In this document: one piece after another, positions 1-8,276 of the stretch
How positions within the stretch are numbered: position 1 is the first letter of the stretch
Layout of the letters: each line of letters begins with the position of its first letter
From: Lachnospiraceae bacterium
Lineage (GTDB): Bacteria; Bacillota; Clostridia; Lachnospirales; Lachnospiraceae
Assembly: GCA_022768825.1 (NCBI GenBank)
Contig: JALEJB010000030.1
Coordinates: 1 to 37,691 of the forward strand
Reading direction: 5' to 3'
Length of the DNA stretch: 37,691 nt
The notes under the pieces: model-generated
Databases searched by the model: none
What the model saw: only the letters and a program-made list of their open reading frames with translations
What the model was told of the DNA's origin: nothing
Translations under genes and position numbers: made by a program

Positions 1-34
1 CATTCGATTAATGCAAAAATTTCAATGGCCGGAA

Positions 35-40
35 TATAAT
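35..40 (+). promoter_or_regulatory. putative -10 box of sodA promoter
   Basis: A perfect TATAAT lies 49 nt upstream of the chosen sodA start. No good -35 hexamer is visible about 17 nt upstream, so the assignment rests on the -10 box and its position alone. Confidence 0.4.
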
Positions 41-88
41 AAAAATGTTAGAGAACAGATCATTATACAAAAAAGGAGAATGAATCAA

Positions 89-709
89 ATGTATCAACAA
101 TATGAACTACCGTATGCTTACGATGCACTGGAACCGTATATCGATGCGCTGACCGTACAGATTCATCATGACAAACACCATGCAGCATATACAGCCAAGC
201 TGAACGAATTGGCAAAACGTGCGGGTGTACAGGATATGGATATCGTGGAGCTGCTGGCCAATCTGGATCAGATCGCTGACGAGCAGCTGCGCACAGGCAT
301 TCGCAACAATGGCGGAGGATTTTACAATCATAATCTTTATTTTGAAGAATTGGGTTCCACCGGCAAAGAGGCACCGACGGGGGAATTCGCAGAGAAGATC
401 GATGAGACTTTTGGGAGCTTTGCAGCATTTAAGGAGAAGATCAGTGCGTTGGCGATTGCGCAGTTTGGTTCCGGATGGGCGTGGCTGAGCGTGACCCCGA
501 AGGGAGATCTGGTCTTATCAGCCAGTGCCAATCAGGATAATCCGATCAGTCTCGGAACCGGAAATACGCCGATCTTTACGATTGATGTATGGGAACATGC
601 ATACTATCTGCAATACAAAAATCTGCGTCCGGAATATGTCAAAAATATTTTCGAAGTCGTCAACTGGGATACGGTTGCGAAGAACTATCAAAAGGCATTG
701 AAAAAATAA
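89..709 (+). CDS. sodA: superoxide dismutase (Mn/Fe family)
   Basis: Cytoplasmic enzyme that dismutates superoxide to hydrogen peroxide and oxygen, protecting an anaerobe on oxygen exposure. The 206-residue product has the full length of the family and all four metal ligands: H26 (in IHHDKHH), H81 (in FYNHN), D166 and H170 (in DVWEHAYYLQYKN). The GSGWAWL and DVWEHAYYL signatures are more usual in Mn-type than Fe-type enzymes, but the metal cannot be settled from sequence. The start is ATG 89, placed 10 nt after AGGAG (74-78). An in-frame ATG at 80 sits too close to that site, and the reading frame open further upstream does not resemble SOD. The gene is monocistronic, ending at a strong terminator. 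Confidence 0.95.
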   Translation: MYQQYELPYAYDALEPYIDALTVQIHHDKHHAAYTAKLNELAKRAGVQDMDIVELLANLDQIADEQLRTGIRNNGGGFYNHNLYFEELGSTGKEAPTGEFAEKIDETFGSFAAFKEKISALAIAQFGSGWAWLSVTPKGDLVLSASANQDNPISLGTGNTPIFTIDVWEHAYYLQYKNLRPEYVKNIFEVVNWDTVAKNYQKALKK

Positions 710-733
710 GAGAAACGACTCCGGTCGAACGAC

Positions 734-767
734 CCCTGCATCAATTACTGATGCAGGGATTTTTTTT
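734..767 (+). terminator. rho-independent terminator after sodA
   Basis: A perfect 10-bp stem (CCCTGCATCA / TGATGCAGGG), a 5-nt loop and a run of eight T. It closes the sodA transcript 24 nt after the stop codon. Confidence 0.9.
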
Positions 768-796
768 ACAGAAATACTACAATTATAATGAAAAAA

Positions 797-805
797 TGCT
801 ATAAT
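797..805 (+). promoter_or_regulatory. extended -10 promoter for the GNAT-HAD-cyclase genes
   Basis: TGC followed by TATAAT (800-805) forms an extended -10 element 24 nt upstream of the acetyltransferase start. A second TATAAT occurs at 784-789. The -35 region is poor (near TACAAT 778-783), as is common for extended -10 promoters. Confidence 0.5.
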
Positions 806-828
806 GAATGTAAGTGAGGTACAACACC

Positions 829-1317
829 ATGAATCGGACAATTATGTCTGCCGCAGAAGCAGACAAGGAAGAGATCCTAGTATTATATAAATCACAGATC
901 GGACAGGAATATTGTGCGTGGGACGATCATTATCCTGATTTACCGGAGATAGACATGGATCTGTCCTACGATTCCCTTTTTGTGATGAAGCGGGACAACG
1001 GAGAGATCATAGCGGCAATTTCCATCGATCATGATGAACAGGTGGAGAAACTGGATTGCTGGGATCCGAATCTTGCACCGGGAGGCGAATTGGCAAGACT
1101 GGCGGTAAAGACGGCATATCAGAATCAAGGCATTGCCAGGCAAATGATGTTATACGCAATGGAACGATTAAAGGAACGGAATTATCACAGCGTTCATTAT
1201 CTGGTAAATAAATACAACGAGAAAGCACTGCGCTCTTACCGTCATCTGGGCTTGGATGAGGTCGGAACGTGCGAGCTGTATGAGCAGGAATTTATCTGCT
1301 TTGAAAAACCGTTGTGA
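829..1317 (+). CDS. GNAT family N-acetyltransferase
   Basis: A 162-residue acyl-CoA-dependent N-acetyltransferase; the substrate is not recognisable. The GNAT core is clear in the C-terminal half: beta-4 strand ELARLAVKTAYQNQGIAR with the acetyl-CoA pyrophosphate-binding loop Q/RxxGxA (QNQGIA), then a helix and the motif B region with YNEKALRSYRHLGL. The start is taken as ATG 829, 9 nt after GAGG (816-819); a GTG at 814 is possible but lies on that ribosome site. The stop overlaps the start region of the next gene, suggesting cotranscription with the HAD phosphatase and the cyclase. Confidence 0.85.
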   Translation: MNRTIMSAAEADKEEILVLYKSQIGQEYCAWDDHYPDLPEIDMDLSYDSLFVMKRDNGEIIAAISIDHDEQVEKLDCWDPNLAPGGELARLAVKTAYQNQGIARQMMLYAMERLKERNYHSVHYLVNKYNEKALRSYRHLGLDEVGTCELYEQEFICFEKPL

Positions 1318-1334
1318 GATACGATGAGGATTTT

Positions 1335-2018
1335 ATGGAAAAAATAGAGAAACAACCCAAAAAAGCAGTGATCTTCGATATGGATGGTGTGATCTTTGAT
1401 TCGGAGCGCTTAGTCTATGAGGGCTGGATGGAATTGGCAGATAAATACGGATTTGAGGATTTTGAGATTCCTTACCGGAGATGTATCGGCTCCAATGCCA
1501 TCGTTTCGAAGCAGATTTTTTTGGATTTTTACGGGAAAGATTTTCCCTATGATATCTATAAGGAAGAACAGTCGAAAAAGTATCACGAGAGATATGATCA
1601 CGGTCGTCTGCCATTGAAGCAGGGGGTACGGGAACTTCTGGAATACCTGAAGGAACAGCAGTACGGAATTGCCATCGCTTCTTCTACGAGAACTTCGTTG
1701 GTGCGGCAGCAGATTGCGGATGCCGGGCTGCTTACATATTTTGATCGCATCACGGGCGGTGATCAGGTGACAAAGAGTAAACCGGAACCGGATATTTTTC
1801 TTGCCGCAGCACAAGAGTGGGAGCTTTCGAAGAAGGACATTTATGTGATCGAGGACTCCTATAACGGGATCCGGGCAGCAAAGGCGGCGGGAATGAAAGC
1901 GATTATGGTGCCGGATCTGTTGGAGGCAAACGAGGAAATGCACAGACTTGCAGACGATATTCTGCCGACGCTTTTGGCAGTGAAGGAGCAGCTTTGTATG
2001 GAGGACAGTGTGGGATGA
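1335..2018 (+). CDS. HAD superfamily phosphatase, beta-phosphoglucomutase-like
   Basis: A 227-residue haloacid dehalogenase family enzyme acting through a phospho-aspartate. Motif I is FDMDGVIFDSE with nucleophile D15 and acid/base D17; motif II is ASSTRTS; the motif III lysine is in TKSKPEP; motif IV is VIEDSYNGIRAAKAAGM. The alpha-helical cap between motif I and II is the type found in beta-phosphoglucomutase and phosphoglycolate phosphatase relatives, so the substrate is probably a small sugar or metabolite phosphate. ATG 1335 is chosen (GAGGA at 1326-1330); GTG 1314 would give seven more residues that do not fit the family. Its TGA overlaps the ATG of the cyclase gene (ATGA). Confidence 0.88.
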   Translation: MEKIEKQPKKAVIFDMDGVIFDSERLVYEGWMELADKYGFEDFEIPYRRCIGSNAIVSKQIFLDFYGKDFPYDIYKEEQSKKYHERYDHGRLPLKQGVRELLEYLKEQQYGIAIASSTRTSLVRQQIADAGLLTYFDRITGGDQVTKSKPEPDIFLAAAQEWELSKKDIYVIEDSYNGIRAAKAAGMKAIMVPDLLEANEEMHRLADDILPTLLAVKEQLCMEDSVG

Positions 2019-4138
2019 ACAAAAAGAAAAAACGGAATAGAATTGTCGGACTCATGCTTTGTCTGGGCATGCTGTTGGTATTGGTGTTACCTGCCTGCAT
2101 GGGGACAACCAGGCTGCAGGCCCAAAATCAAGTGATCCGTGTGGGATATTATCAGAGCCATAACTTCCAGGAGGGTATGAGCGATGAGGAGATGAAGAGC
2201 GGATACAGCTACGAATATCTGCAGAACATCGCTAATTATACAGGCTGGACCTACGAATATGTATATGGGGATTGGACAAAGCTTTATGAGATGTTGTTGA
2301 ATGGAGAAATCGATCTGCTTGCCGGCATTTCCTATACGGATGAGCGAGCATCGCAGATGCTGTTTCCAAACGCCTGTATGGGTGTGGAATCCTATTATAT
2401 TTATAAAAAAGTCAGCGATACCGATATTGTTGTGGGCAACAACATCTCACTCCGCGATAAGCGGATCGGGGCGATTCGCGATAATCTGATGACAACGCAG
2501 TTGGAGCGTTGGCTGGATGCCAATCATGTAGCCGCAGAGGTGGTGTTGTATGATAGCTTTGCCCAGCGTGATCAGGCACTGAACAGGGGGGAGATCGATG
2601 CGGTTGTCGGTGCCAATAATAACATGGGACTGGATGCGGATTTTTCGCCGGTTGCGATGGTGGGTTCTTCTGAATTTTACCTTGCGGTCTCCAAAAAGAG
2701 CGAAGGAATTTTGATGAACTTAAATCAGGCACAGGTCAAGATCAAGGAAAATGATCCGTATTTTCTCGATCATCTGCAAAATAAATATTTTCAGCAGACA
2801 TCCGTCAATGCGACGCTTTCCACGGATGAGCGCAATTGGCTGGCGACACATTCCAAGCTTCGCGTCGGATATATTGCAGATTATATGCCATTTTCGGGAA
2901 CGGATGAAGACGGCAATGCGACAGGTGTCGTTCGTGATGCGATGGAACAGATCTGCGAGAAGCTTGGGGTGTCAGACACCATTGATGTGATCTATCAGGA
3001 ATATCCGAACGCTATTGATGCAACCATTGCTTTACAGAATGATCAGGTGGATGCTGTCTTTCCGGTGTACAGTAATCTGTGGAATTCCGAACAAAACCAG
3101 ATGATCGAGAGCTCAGAGGTCGTTCCGATCACCGTGAGTCTGATCTATGAAGGAAAAGAAGCAAACACCGATCGTATCGCCATATCCGATCACAGCCCGA
3201 TGCAGAAACTGTATGCACAGATCTATTATCCGGACAGTGAGATCGTATATGTGGGATCGGCGGCAGAATGTCTGAAAGCGATTCAGAGCGGGAAAGCCTC
3301 CTGCACTCTGTTTACAAGCTTTCGCGCTGAGTTTTATTGCAAAAAACAGGCTTACCGCGAACTGAGTACGATTCAGCTGCAGAATGTCTGCTCACTTTGT
3401 ATCGCGGTGCGACGTGGAAACACATCACTGCTTTCTCTGATCAACCGGGGGATTCACCTGATGGACCAGGATGCCATGGTGAATACGATGTATCAGTATG
3501 TAACGGATTCTTATTCGTATACCCTGCTGGATTTTATTGTGAATCATCTGGTTTTTGTGATGACGCTGGTTCTGTTGATCTTTGCAGTCATCATCGCTGC
3601 ATTTGTGATCTATGTACGATATTCAAAGAAATATGAGCGTGCCAAAGAAGAGGCGGCCTATGATGCATTGACCGATATCCGTAACCGCGGAGAGTTTATG
3701 CGCTTGCAGCAGATCTATGAACAAGCCGGGCGTGATTATGCGCTGGTTTTGATTGATGCGGATAATTTTAAGACAATTAATGATACGTACGGACATACCA
3801 TCGGTGATCAGATTCTGATCAAAATAGCCGATGCCATGAAAAAGACATTTCGAACGATTGATGCGCCGTGTCGAATTGGAGGCGATGAGTTCGCCGTCAT
3901 CATGACAGACGTGAAAAGTCAGATGGCAGATGTCGTGCAGGCTCGCTTAATTCAATTGCAGCGTTTTATCGCACTGGAAAATGATGATCTGCCGAAGGTG
4001 ACAGTGAGCATGGGCGTTGCTTTTTCCGATCGTAAGAATCCTACAGGAACGATCTTTGAGGATGCGGATGATGCGTTGTACAGAATCAAACAAACCGGTC
4101 GGAATGGATTTGGTTTTTATCGGAAAAATGACAAATAA
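2015..4138 (+). CDS. membrane diguanylate cyclase with two periplasmic-type solute-binding domains
   Basis: A 707-residue signalling protein predicted to make cyclic di-GMP from two GTP. A signal segment (residues 7-35) precedes two successive SBP_bac_3-like modules (about 40-260 and 270-500; the second opens with KLRVGYIADYMPFSG). A transmembrane helix (about 507-534) follows, then a GGDEF domain (about 545-707). The active-site loop is an intact GGDEF (622-626), and RTID (613-616) five residues upstream is a canonical RxxD inhibitory site, so product inhibition is expected. The architecture implies an extracellular ligand, perhaps an amino acid, sets c-di-GMP levels. ATG 2015 follows GGAGGA (2000-2005) by 9 nt and overlaps the HAD stop. 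The gene contains the palindrome GGTGTCAGACACC at 2968-2980. Confidence 0.92.
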   Translation: MNKKKKRNRIVGLMLCLGMLLVLVLPACMGTTRLQAQNQVIRVGYYQSHNFQEGMSDEEMKSGYSYEYLQNIANYTGWTYEYVYGDWTKLYEMLLNGEIDLLAGISYTDERASQMLFPNACMGVESYYIYKKVSDTDIVVGNNISLRDKRIGAIRDNLMTTQLERWLDANHVAAEVVLYDSFAQRDQALNRGEIDAVVGANNNMGLDADFSPVAMVGSSEFYLAVSKKSEGILMNLNQAQVKIKENDPYFLDHLQNKYFQQTSVNATLSTDERNWLATHSKLRVGYIADYMPFSGTDEDGNATGVVRDAMEQICEKLGVSDTIDVIYQEYPNAIDATIALQNDQVDAVFPVYSNLWNSEQNQMIESSEVVPITVSLIYEGKEANTDRIAISDHSPMQKLYAQIYYPDSEIVYVGSAAECLKAIQSGKASCTLFTSFRAEFYCKKQAYRELSTIQLQNVCSLCIAVRRGNTSLLSLINRGIHLMDQDAMVNTMYQYVTDSYSYTLLDFIVNHLVFVMTLVLLIFAVIIAAFVIYVRYSKKYERAKEEAAYDALTDIRNRGEFMRLQQIYEQAGRDYALVLIDADNFKTINDTYGHTIGDQILIKIADAMKKTFRTIDAPCRIGGDEFAVIMTDVKSQMADVVQARLIQLQRFIALENDDLPKVTVSMGVAFSDRKNPTGTIFEDADDALYRIKQTGRNGFGFYRKNDK
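2968..2980. repeat. isolated 13-nt palindrome GGTGTCAGACACC inside the cyclase gene
   Basis: Perfect palindrome with a single central base, encoding part of LGVSDTI. The same sequence forms the left end of the palindromic element at 14285 (one base different) and recurs as GGTGTCTGACACC at 24633. Here no element is attached. Confidence 0.6.
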
Positions 4139-4149
4139 CAGATACTGAG

Positions 4150-4200
4150 AAAAATCCCATCTATTATTATATAAAATCAATAATAGATGGGACTTTTTTT
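4150..4200. terminator. bidirectional terminator between cyclase gene and tetR
   Basis: A 14-bp stem (4155-4168 with 4179-4192, core CCCATCTATTATT) and a 10-nt loop, with five A on the left and seven T on the right. It can end both the rightward cyclase transcript and the leftward tetR transcript. The T run reaches into the tetR stop codon. Confidence 0.92.
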
Positions 4201-4765
4201 ATGCTTTCAGATACATGCGTTCTTTTGGCAAGACACTGAAGGTGATATGGGCCATCTCTTCCGGGGACTCCTGTTTCCCGTTATTGACCCAGTTTTCAAC
4301 CATGGCGATACAGCCAAAGACGATATAGCATCGGTAGTAATCATATTGTTTTTTTTGCGCAGGTGTAAACGTCTGACCCCAACGCAGCAGATAATTATTG
4401 TTGATCATATATCCAATCCGTTCATAGCCGGAGCCGTTACCGTTGTCAAAGGACAGAATCTCAGGCTTCACGTCATCTTCTGCCAGTAGTGTAAAAATAT
4501 GCAAAAAGAAACCATAGGAATCGCCGCCGGTTGTGGTATTGATGATTTCCTGTACCTGATCCATGATGCGGTCCTGTATCTCGGTCAGCATATCATAGGG
4601 ATTGCTGTAATGCTGATAAAAGGTGGAACGTGTCACATCCGCTTCCTCACAAAGCTCCTTTACGGAGATGCTTTGAATATTTTTTTCCTTTAATAAACGG
4701 ATCAACGCATTTTCCAGTTCCCGTCTGGTACGTCGAATTCTGCGGTCAGTTTTCTGCTCGCTCAT
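4199..4765 (-). CDS. TetR/AcrR family transcriptional regulator
   Basis: A 188-residue one-component regulator. The N-terminal helix-turn-helix is clear (ISVKELCEEADVTRSTFYQH, about residues 33-55), preceded by the usual basic stretch RRIRRTRRELENALIRLL. The all-helical C-terminal ligand domain has no recognisable signature. ATG at 4765 follows AGGGGG by about 7 nt. The gene is transcribed divergently from the fatty acid synthesis operon, with 280 nt between starts, and its own promoter is overlapped by an inverted repeat. By position it is a candidate repressor of itself and of fabH-accDA, perhaps sensing acyl-CoA or acyl-ACP; that is inference only. Confidence 0.88.
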   Translation of the reverse strand: MSEQKTDRRIRRTRRELENALIRLLKEKNIQSISVKELCEEADVTRSTFYQHYSNPYDMLTEIQDRIMDQVQEIINTTTGGDSYGFFLHIFTLLAEDDVKPEILSFDNGNGSGYERIGYMINNNYLLRWGQTFTPAQKKQYDYYRCYIVFGCIAMVENWVNNGKQESPEEMAHITFSVLPKERMYLKA

Positions 4766-4813
4766 ATCAATCCCCCTTACATAATATGTTTTACACAGTG
4801 TTTACTAATATAC

Positions 4814-4842
4814 ATCATACCATATTTAAACATATTTGCCAA
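4814..4842 (-). promoter_or_regulatory. sigma-A promoter of tetR
   Basis: On the minus strand TTGGCA (4842-4837) and TATGAT (4819-4814) are separated by exactly 17 nt. The transcript would start near 4807, leaving a leader of about 40 nt. Confidence 0.75.
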
Positions 4843-4851
4843 AAAATATGT
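4830..4851. promoter_or_regulatory. inverted repeat, candidate TetR operator
   Basis: Perfect 8-bp arms ACATATTT / AAATATGT around a 6-nt spacer, covering the -35 box of the tetR promoter. Size and symmetry suit a TetR dimer. A neighbouring near-palindrome GTAAAAAAATTTTAC (4850-4864) overlaps its end, and the 9-mer TTTTACACA occurs both at 4789-4797 and at 4859-4867, so several sites may exist. Binding is inferred, not shown. Confidence 0.5.
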
Positions 4852-4960
4852 AAAAAAATTTTACACAATCAAAAAAAGTGTATGGTAACAGACAGAAAAA
4901 AGCTGATTTTTGGTTATTATACAACCTTTCGGGCAGAGTGTATAGCTTTGTAAAAACCTA

Positions 4961-4989
4961 TTGACCGCCGAAAAAAGAATGATTATATT
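4961..4989 (+). promoter_or_regulatory. sigma-A promoter of the fab operon
   Basis: TTGACC (4961-4966), 17-nt spacer, TATATT (4984-4989). Transcription would begin near 4996, about 50 nt upstream of fabH. No FapR-type palindrome is evident around it. Confidence 0.8.
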
Positions 4990-5045
4990 AGCGGTGAAAT
5001 CGAAGAAAGAGCAATCATGGAAGAAGGGGAGACGGACAGCAGGAA

Positions 5046-6026
5046 ATGTTTGGAAAAATAATTGGAACAGGAAAATATGTTCCACATAAGAGAGTGACAA
5101 ATTTTGATCTATCAGAACACGTGGAAACCGATCACGAATGGATCGTGGAGCGAACCGGAATTGAATGTCGTCATATGATGGAGACAGAGTCGACCAGTGA
5201 TATGGCAAGTCTTGCTGCACAGGCCGCATTGGAAGACGCCGGAGTCGATGCAAGTGAGATTGACATGATCATCGTATCAACGGTTTCAGCGGATGCGTTG
5301 CTTCCGAATATGGCATGTCAGGTACAGAGCCGGATCGGTGCCGGGAATGCAGCATGTTTTGATTTAAACACCGCCTGTACCGGATTTATTATGGCATATA
5401 ACACGGTTCAGAGCTTTATTCATGCCGGACTGGTTGAGACGGCATTGATCATCGGTGCAGAGGGGTTGTCGAAAATTGTGGATTGGGAGGATCGCGGCAC
5501 TTGCATCCTGTTTGGAGACGGCGCAGGCGCAGCAGTGATCAGAAAAGATCCGTCGGCAGTATTTGATACAGTCATGCATGCAGACGGCACCAAAGGAGAT
5601 GCATTAAGCTGCGGAGTCAGCTATGCGAGCCGGACCAATGTATTTCTTGATCAAAAAGAAGGAAAAGCTGCCTATAAAGATTATGTAGAGATGGATGGCA
5701 GAGCAGTATTTGGATTTGCCATCAGACAGGTTCCGCAGGGAATCAATGAGCTGCTAGAAAAAATCGGCCTGACAGTAGAGGATATGGATTGTTTCCTATT
5801 ACATCAGGCAAATAAGCGGATTGTAGAAAGCATTGCAAAACGACTCGGTGTGGACATTGCCAAGGTTCCGATGAATCTGATGGAATACGGCAATACCTCT
5901 TCGGCAAGTATCCCGATCCTTTTAGATGAGGCAAGAAAAGCCGGGACTGTCAAGGAAGGAGACAAGGTGATCATGTCCGGTTTTGGCGCAGGACTGACCT
6001 GGGCAGCCACCTACATACAACTGTAA
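5046..6026 (+). CDS. fabH: 3-oxoacyl-ACP synthase III (KAS III)
   Basis: Starts each fatty acid chain by condensing an acyl-CoA primer with malonyl-ACP. The 326-residue product has the catalytic triad C111 (NTACTGF), H253 (LLHQANKRI) and N283 (EYGNTSSAS), and the C-terminal GFGAGLTWAA glycine loop of the thiolase fold. The N-terminus MFGKIIGTGKYVP matches family starts, so ATG 5046 is preferred. Its ribosome site AGGGGA (5025-5030) is unusually far, about 15 nt, so translation may be weak. First gene of a ten-gene operon covering every step of type II fatty acid synthesis. Confidence 0.96.
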   Translation: MFGKIIGTGKYVPHKRVTNFDLSEHVETDHEWIVERTGIECRHMMETESTSDMASLAAQAALEDAGVDASEIDMIIVSTVSADALLPNMACQVQSRIGAGNAACFDLNTACTGFIMAYNTVQSFIHAGLVETALIIGAEGLSKIVDWEDRGTCILFGDGAGAAVIRKDPSAVFDTVMHADGTKGDALSCGVSYASRTNVFLDQKEGKAAYKDYVEMDGRAVFGFAIRQVPQGINELLEKIGLTVEDMDCFLLHQANKRIVESIAKRLGVDIAKVPMNLMEYGNTSSASIPILLDEARKAGTVKEGDKVIMSGFGAGLTWAATYIQL

Positions 6027-6111
6027 CCGTAACTATTCAGAAAATATTCTGGATAGATACAAATATATCATGTAAAACAAAAAAGCAAACAAAGAAAAGG
6101 AGAACAAAGAC

Positions 6112-6336
6112 ATGTTAGAAAAAATGAGAGAGTTGATCGTTGAGGGCTTAGGTGTAGACGCTGAGAAGGTAACTGCAGAGGCTTCTTTCAAGGATGATCT
6201 GGGAGCAGATTCCCTGGATTTATTTGAACTGGTAATGTCCTTCGAGGAGGAGTTTGGAGTAAGCATTCCAAGCGAAGAGTTAGAGAAAATGAATACCGTA
6301 GGCGATGTAATGAACTACATCGAGTCAAATCAGTAA
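6112..6336 (+). CDS. acpP: acyl carrier protein
   Basis: Small acidic 74-residue carrier that holds growing acyl chains on a 4'-phosphopantetheine arm. The attachment serine is S34 in [11 protein letters not shown], followed by the conserved acidic helix II. Good ribosome site AAAGGAGA about 10 nt upstream of ATG 6112. It sits between fabH and fabK with an 85-nt gap before it. Confidence 0.96.
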   Translation: MLEKMRELIVEGLGVDAEKVTAEASFKDDLGADSLDLFELVMSFEEEFGVSIPSEELEKMNTVGDVMNYIESNQ

Positions 6337-6402
6337 TCATCCGTTCGTCCTACGTGGACCTCGGAACAGGAAATTATTAGTAGACACAGAAAGGTGAATC
6401 AT

Positions 6403-7344
6403 ATGAAAACAGAGATTACAACTTTATTAGGGATACAGTACCCGATCATTCAGGGAGGAATGGCATGGGTTGCAGATTATCATCTTGCGGTAGCCGTTTC
6501 CAATGCAGGAGGTCTGGGAATCATCGGAGCAGGTGGTGCGCCGGCATCGTGGGTGAGAGAGCAGATCATTGAGGCAAAAAAGCTGACTGATAAGCCTTTC
6601 GGTGTCAACATCATGCTGATGAATCCGGAAGCTGACGAAATCGCAAAAGTCGTTGTGGAAGAAGGTGTAAAGGTTGTGACAACAGGAGCAGGAAATCCGG
6701 GCAAGTACATGGAGATGTGGAAAGCCGCAGATGTCAAAGTGATTCCTGTTGTTGCATCCGTTGCTTTGGCAAAAATGATGGAGCGCGCAGGCGCATCCGC
6801 AGTCGTGGCTGAAGGATGCGAATCAGGTGGACATATCGGAGAGACGACAACAATGGCACTTGTGCCGCAGGTCGTAGATGCTGTACATATACCGGTTATC
6901 GCAGCCGGCGGAATTGCAGATGCAAGAGGAATCTGTGCAGCCTTTATGCTGGGTGCAAAAGCTGTCCAGATGGGAACCGTTTTTGTTGTGACAAAAGAGT
7001 CACAGGTTCATGAGAATTACAAAAAGAAGGTTTTGAAGGCAAGTGATATCGATTCGAGAGTCACGGGAAGAAGTACCGGACATCCGGTTCGTACCCTTCG
7101 AAACAAAAATACCAACGAATATTTGAGATTAGAAAAAGAAGGCGCTTCTTTTGAAGAATTGGAAAAGCTCACTCTTGGAGGACTTCGCAGAGCAGTCGTA
7201 GAGGGTGATGTGGATACAGGAAGCGTGATGGCCGGTCAGATCGCCGGTCTGATCAAAGAGGAATACAGCTGTGAGGAGATGATCCAAAAATTCGTGAAAG
7301 AAACTACAGAATTGATGGATGCAGGCAGATCATACATAGAGTAA
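6403..7344 (+). CDS. fabK: enoyl-ACP reductase II (FMN-dependent)
   Basis: Performs the last reduction of each elongation cycle with NAD(P)H and FMN. The 313-residue product belongs to the nitronate monooxygenase/FabK TIM-barrel family: IQYPIIQGGMAWVAD at the N-terminus, AEGCESGGHIGE for flavin phosphate and substrate binding, IAAGGIADARGI and AVQMGTVF for the FMN site. Position in a fab operon favours FabK over nitronate monooxygenase. Start ATG 6403 lies 6 nt after AAAGGTG; GTG 6394 is also in frame but within that site. No fabI, fabL or fabV is present in the window. Confidence 0.92.
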   Translation: MKTEITTLLGIQYPIIQGGMAWVADYHLAVAVSNAGGLGIIGAGGAPASWVREQIIEAKKLTDKPFGVNIMLMNPEADEIAKVVVEEGVKVVTTGAGNPGKYMEMWKAADVKVIPVVASVALAKMMERAGASAVVAEGCESGGHIGETTTMALVPQVVDAVHIPVIAAGGIADARGICAAFMLGAKAVQMGTVFVVTKESQVHENYKKKVLKASDIDSRVTGRSTGHPVRTLRNKNTNEYLRLEKEGASFEELEKLTLGGLRRAVVEGDVDTGSVMAGQIAGLIKEEYSCEEMIQKFVKETTELMDAGRSYIE

Positions 7345-7355
7345 AGAGGTATCAT

Positions 7356-8276
7356 ATGGGAAAAATAGCATTTGTGTATCCGGGACAGGGTGCACAGAAG
7401 GTTGGAATGGGAAAAGATTTTTATGAGAACAGTGAACGGTCAAAAGAGATTTTTGACCTGGCAGCATCGGTTTTGGATTTTGATATCAAACAGGTCTGCT
7501 TTGAAGAAAACGATTTCATAAACAATACAAAATACACACAGGCAGCACTTGTGACGACCTGCCTTGCCATGACAAAAGAGGTACTGGCACTGGGCATCAA
7601 ACCGGATGTGACAGCGGGCTTAAGTCTCGGTGAGTATGCGGCGATCGCTACGGCGGGTGGCATGAGTGATGAGGAAGCAATCAAAACCGTTCGCGTGCGA
7701 GGCATCCTGATGGATGAGGCTGTGCCGGATGGAAAAGGCGCGATGGCAGCGGTGCTGGGTATGACCGGAGAGGCAGTATATGAGGTGGTCAAAGATTTGG
7801 CGGATGTGTCCATTGCCAATTACAATTGCCCAGGACAGATCGTCATCACCGGAGAAAAATCTGCTGTGGAAAATGCGGGAAAGGTGCTTTCGGAGAACGG
7901 AGCAAAACGTGTCATTCCGCTAAATGTGAGCGGTCCGTTTCATTCTGCATTCTTAAAGGGAGCGGGCGAGACACTTGGAGAAACGTTGGAGACGGTTGAC
8001 TGGAAGGAATTGGAAATCGGATATGTCACCAATGTGGATGCCAGTCTTGTCACAGACATCAGACAGACAAAAGACTTATTGATGAAGCAGGTTTCTTCTT
8101 CCGTATTATGGGAGCAGAGCGTAAGAAATATGATCGAGATGGGTGTGGATACCTTTGTCGAGATCGGACCGGGAAAAACACTGGCAGGCTTTATCAAGAA
8201 GATTGACAAAGAAGTCCAAGTGGTAAACGTAGGTGCATTTGAGGATTTAGCAAAGTTAAAGGAGCAGTTATGTTAG
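7356..8276 (+). CDS. fabD: malonyl-CoA:ACP transacylase
   Basis: Transfers malonyl from CoA to ACP. 306 residues; nucleophile S90 in GLSLGEYAA, conserved arginine region VRVRGILMDEA, partner H196 in GPFHSAFL, and the N-terminal YPGQGAQKVGMG signature. It starts 12 nt after fabK and its end overlaps fabG by 7 nt, indicating translational coupling. Confidence 0.96.
   Translation: MGKIAFVYPGQGAQKVGMGKDFYENSERSKEIFDLAASVLDFDIKQVCFEENDFINNTKYTQAALVTTCLAMTKEVLALGIKPDVTAGLSLGEYAAIATAGGMSDEEAIKTVRVRGILMDEAVPDGKGAMAAVLGMTGEAVYEVVKDLADVSIANYNCPGQIVITGEKSAVENAGKVLSENGAKRVIPLNVSGPFHSAFLKGAGETLGETLETVDWKELEIGYVTNVDASLVTDIRQTKDLLMKQVSSSVLWEQSVRNMIEMGVDTFVEIGPGKTLAGFIKKIDKEVQVVNVGAFEDLAKLKEQLC

Noticed and set aside
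11..88. Possible 26-residue N-terminal extension of SodA from an ATG at 11
   Set aside because: The extension crosses the TATAAT and the AGGAG site, and the family start MYQQYELP lies at 89.
6403..7344. Nitronate monooxygenase instead of FabK
   Set aside because: Same fold family, but the position between acpP and fabD in a full fab operon favours enoyl-ACP reductase.
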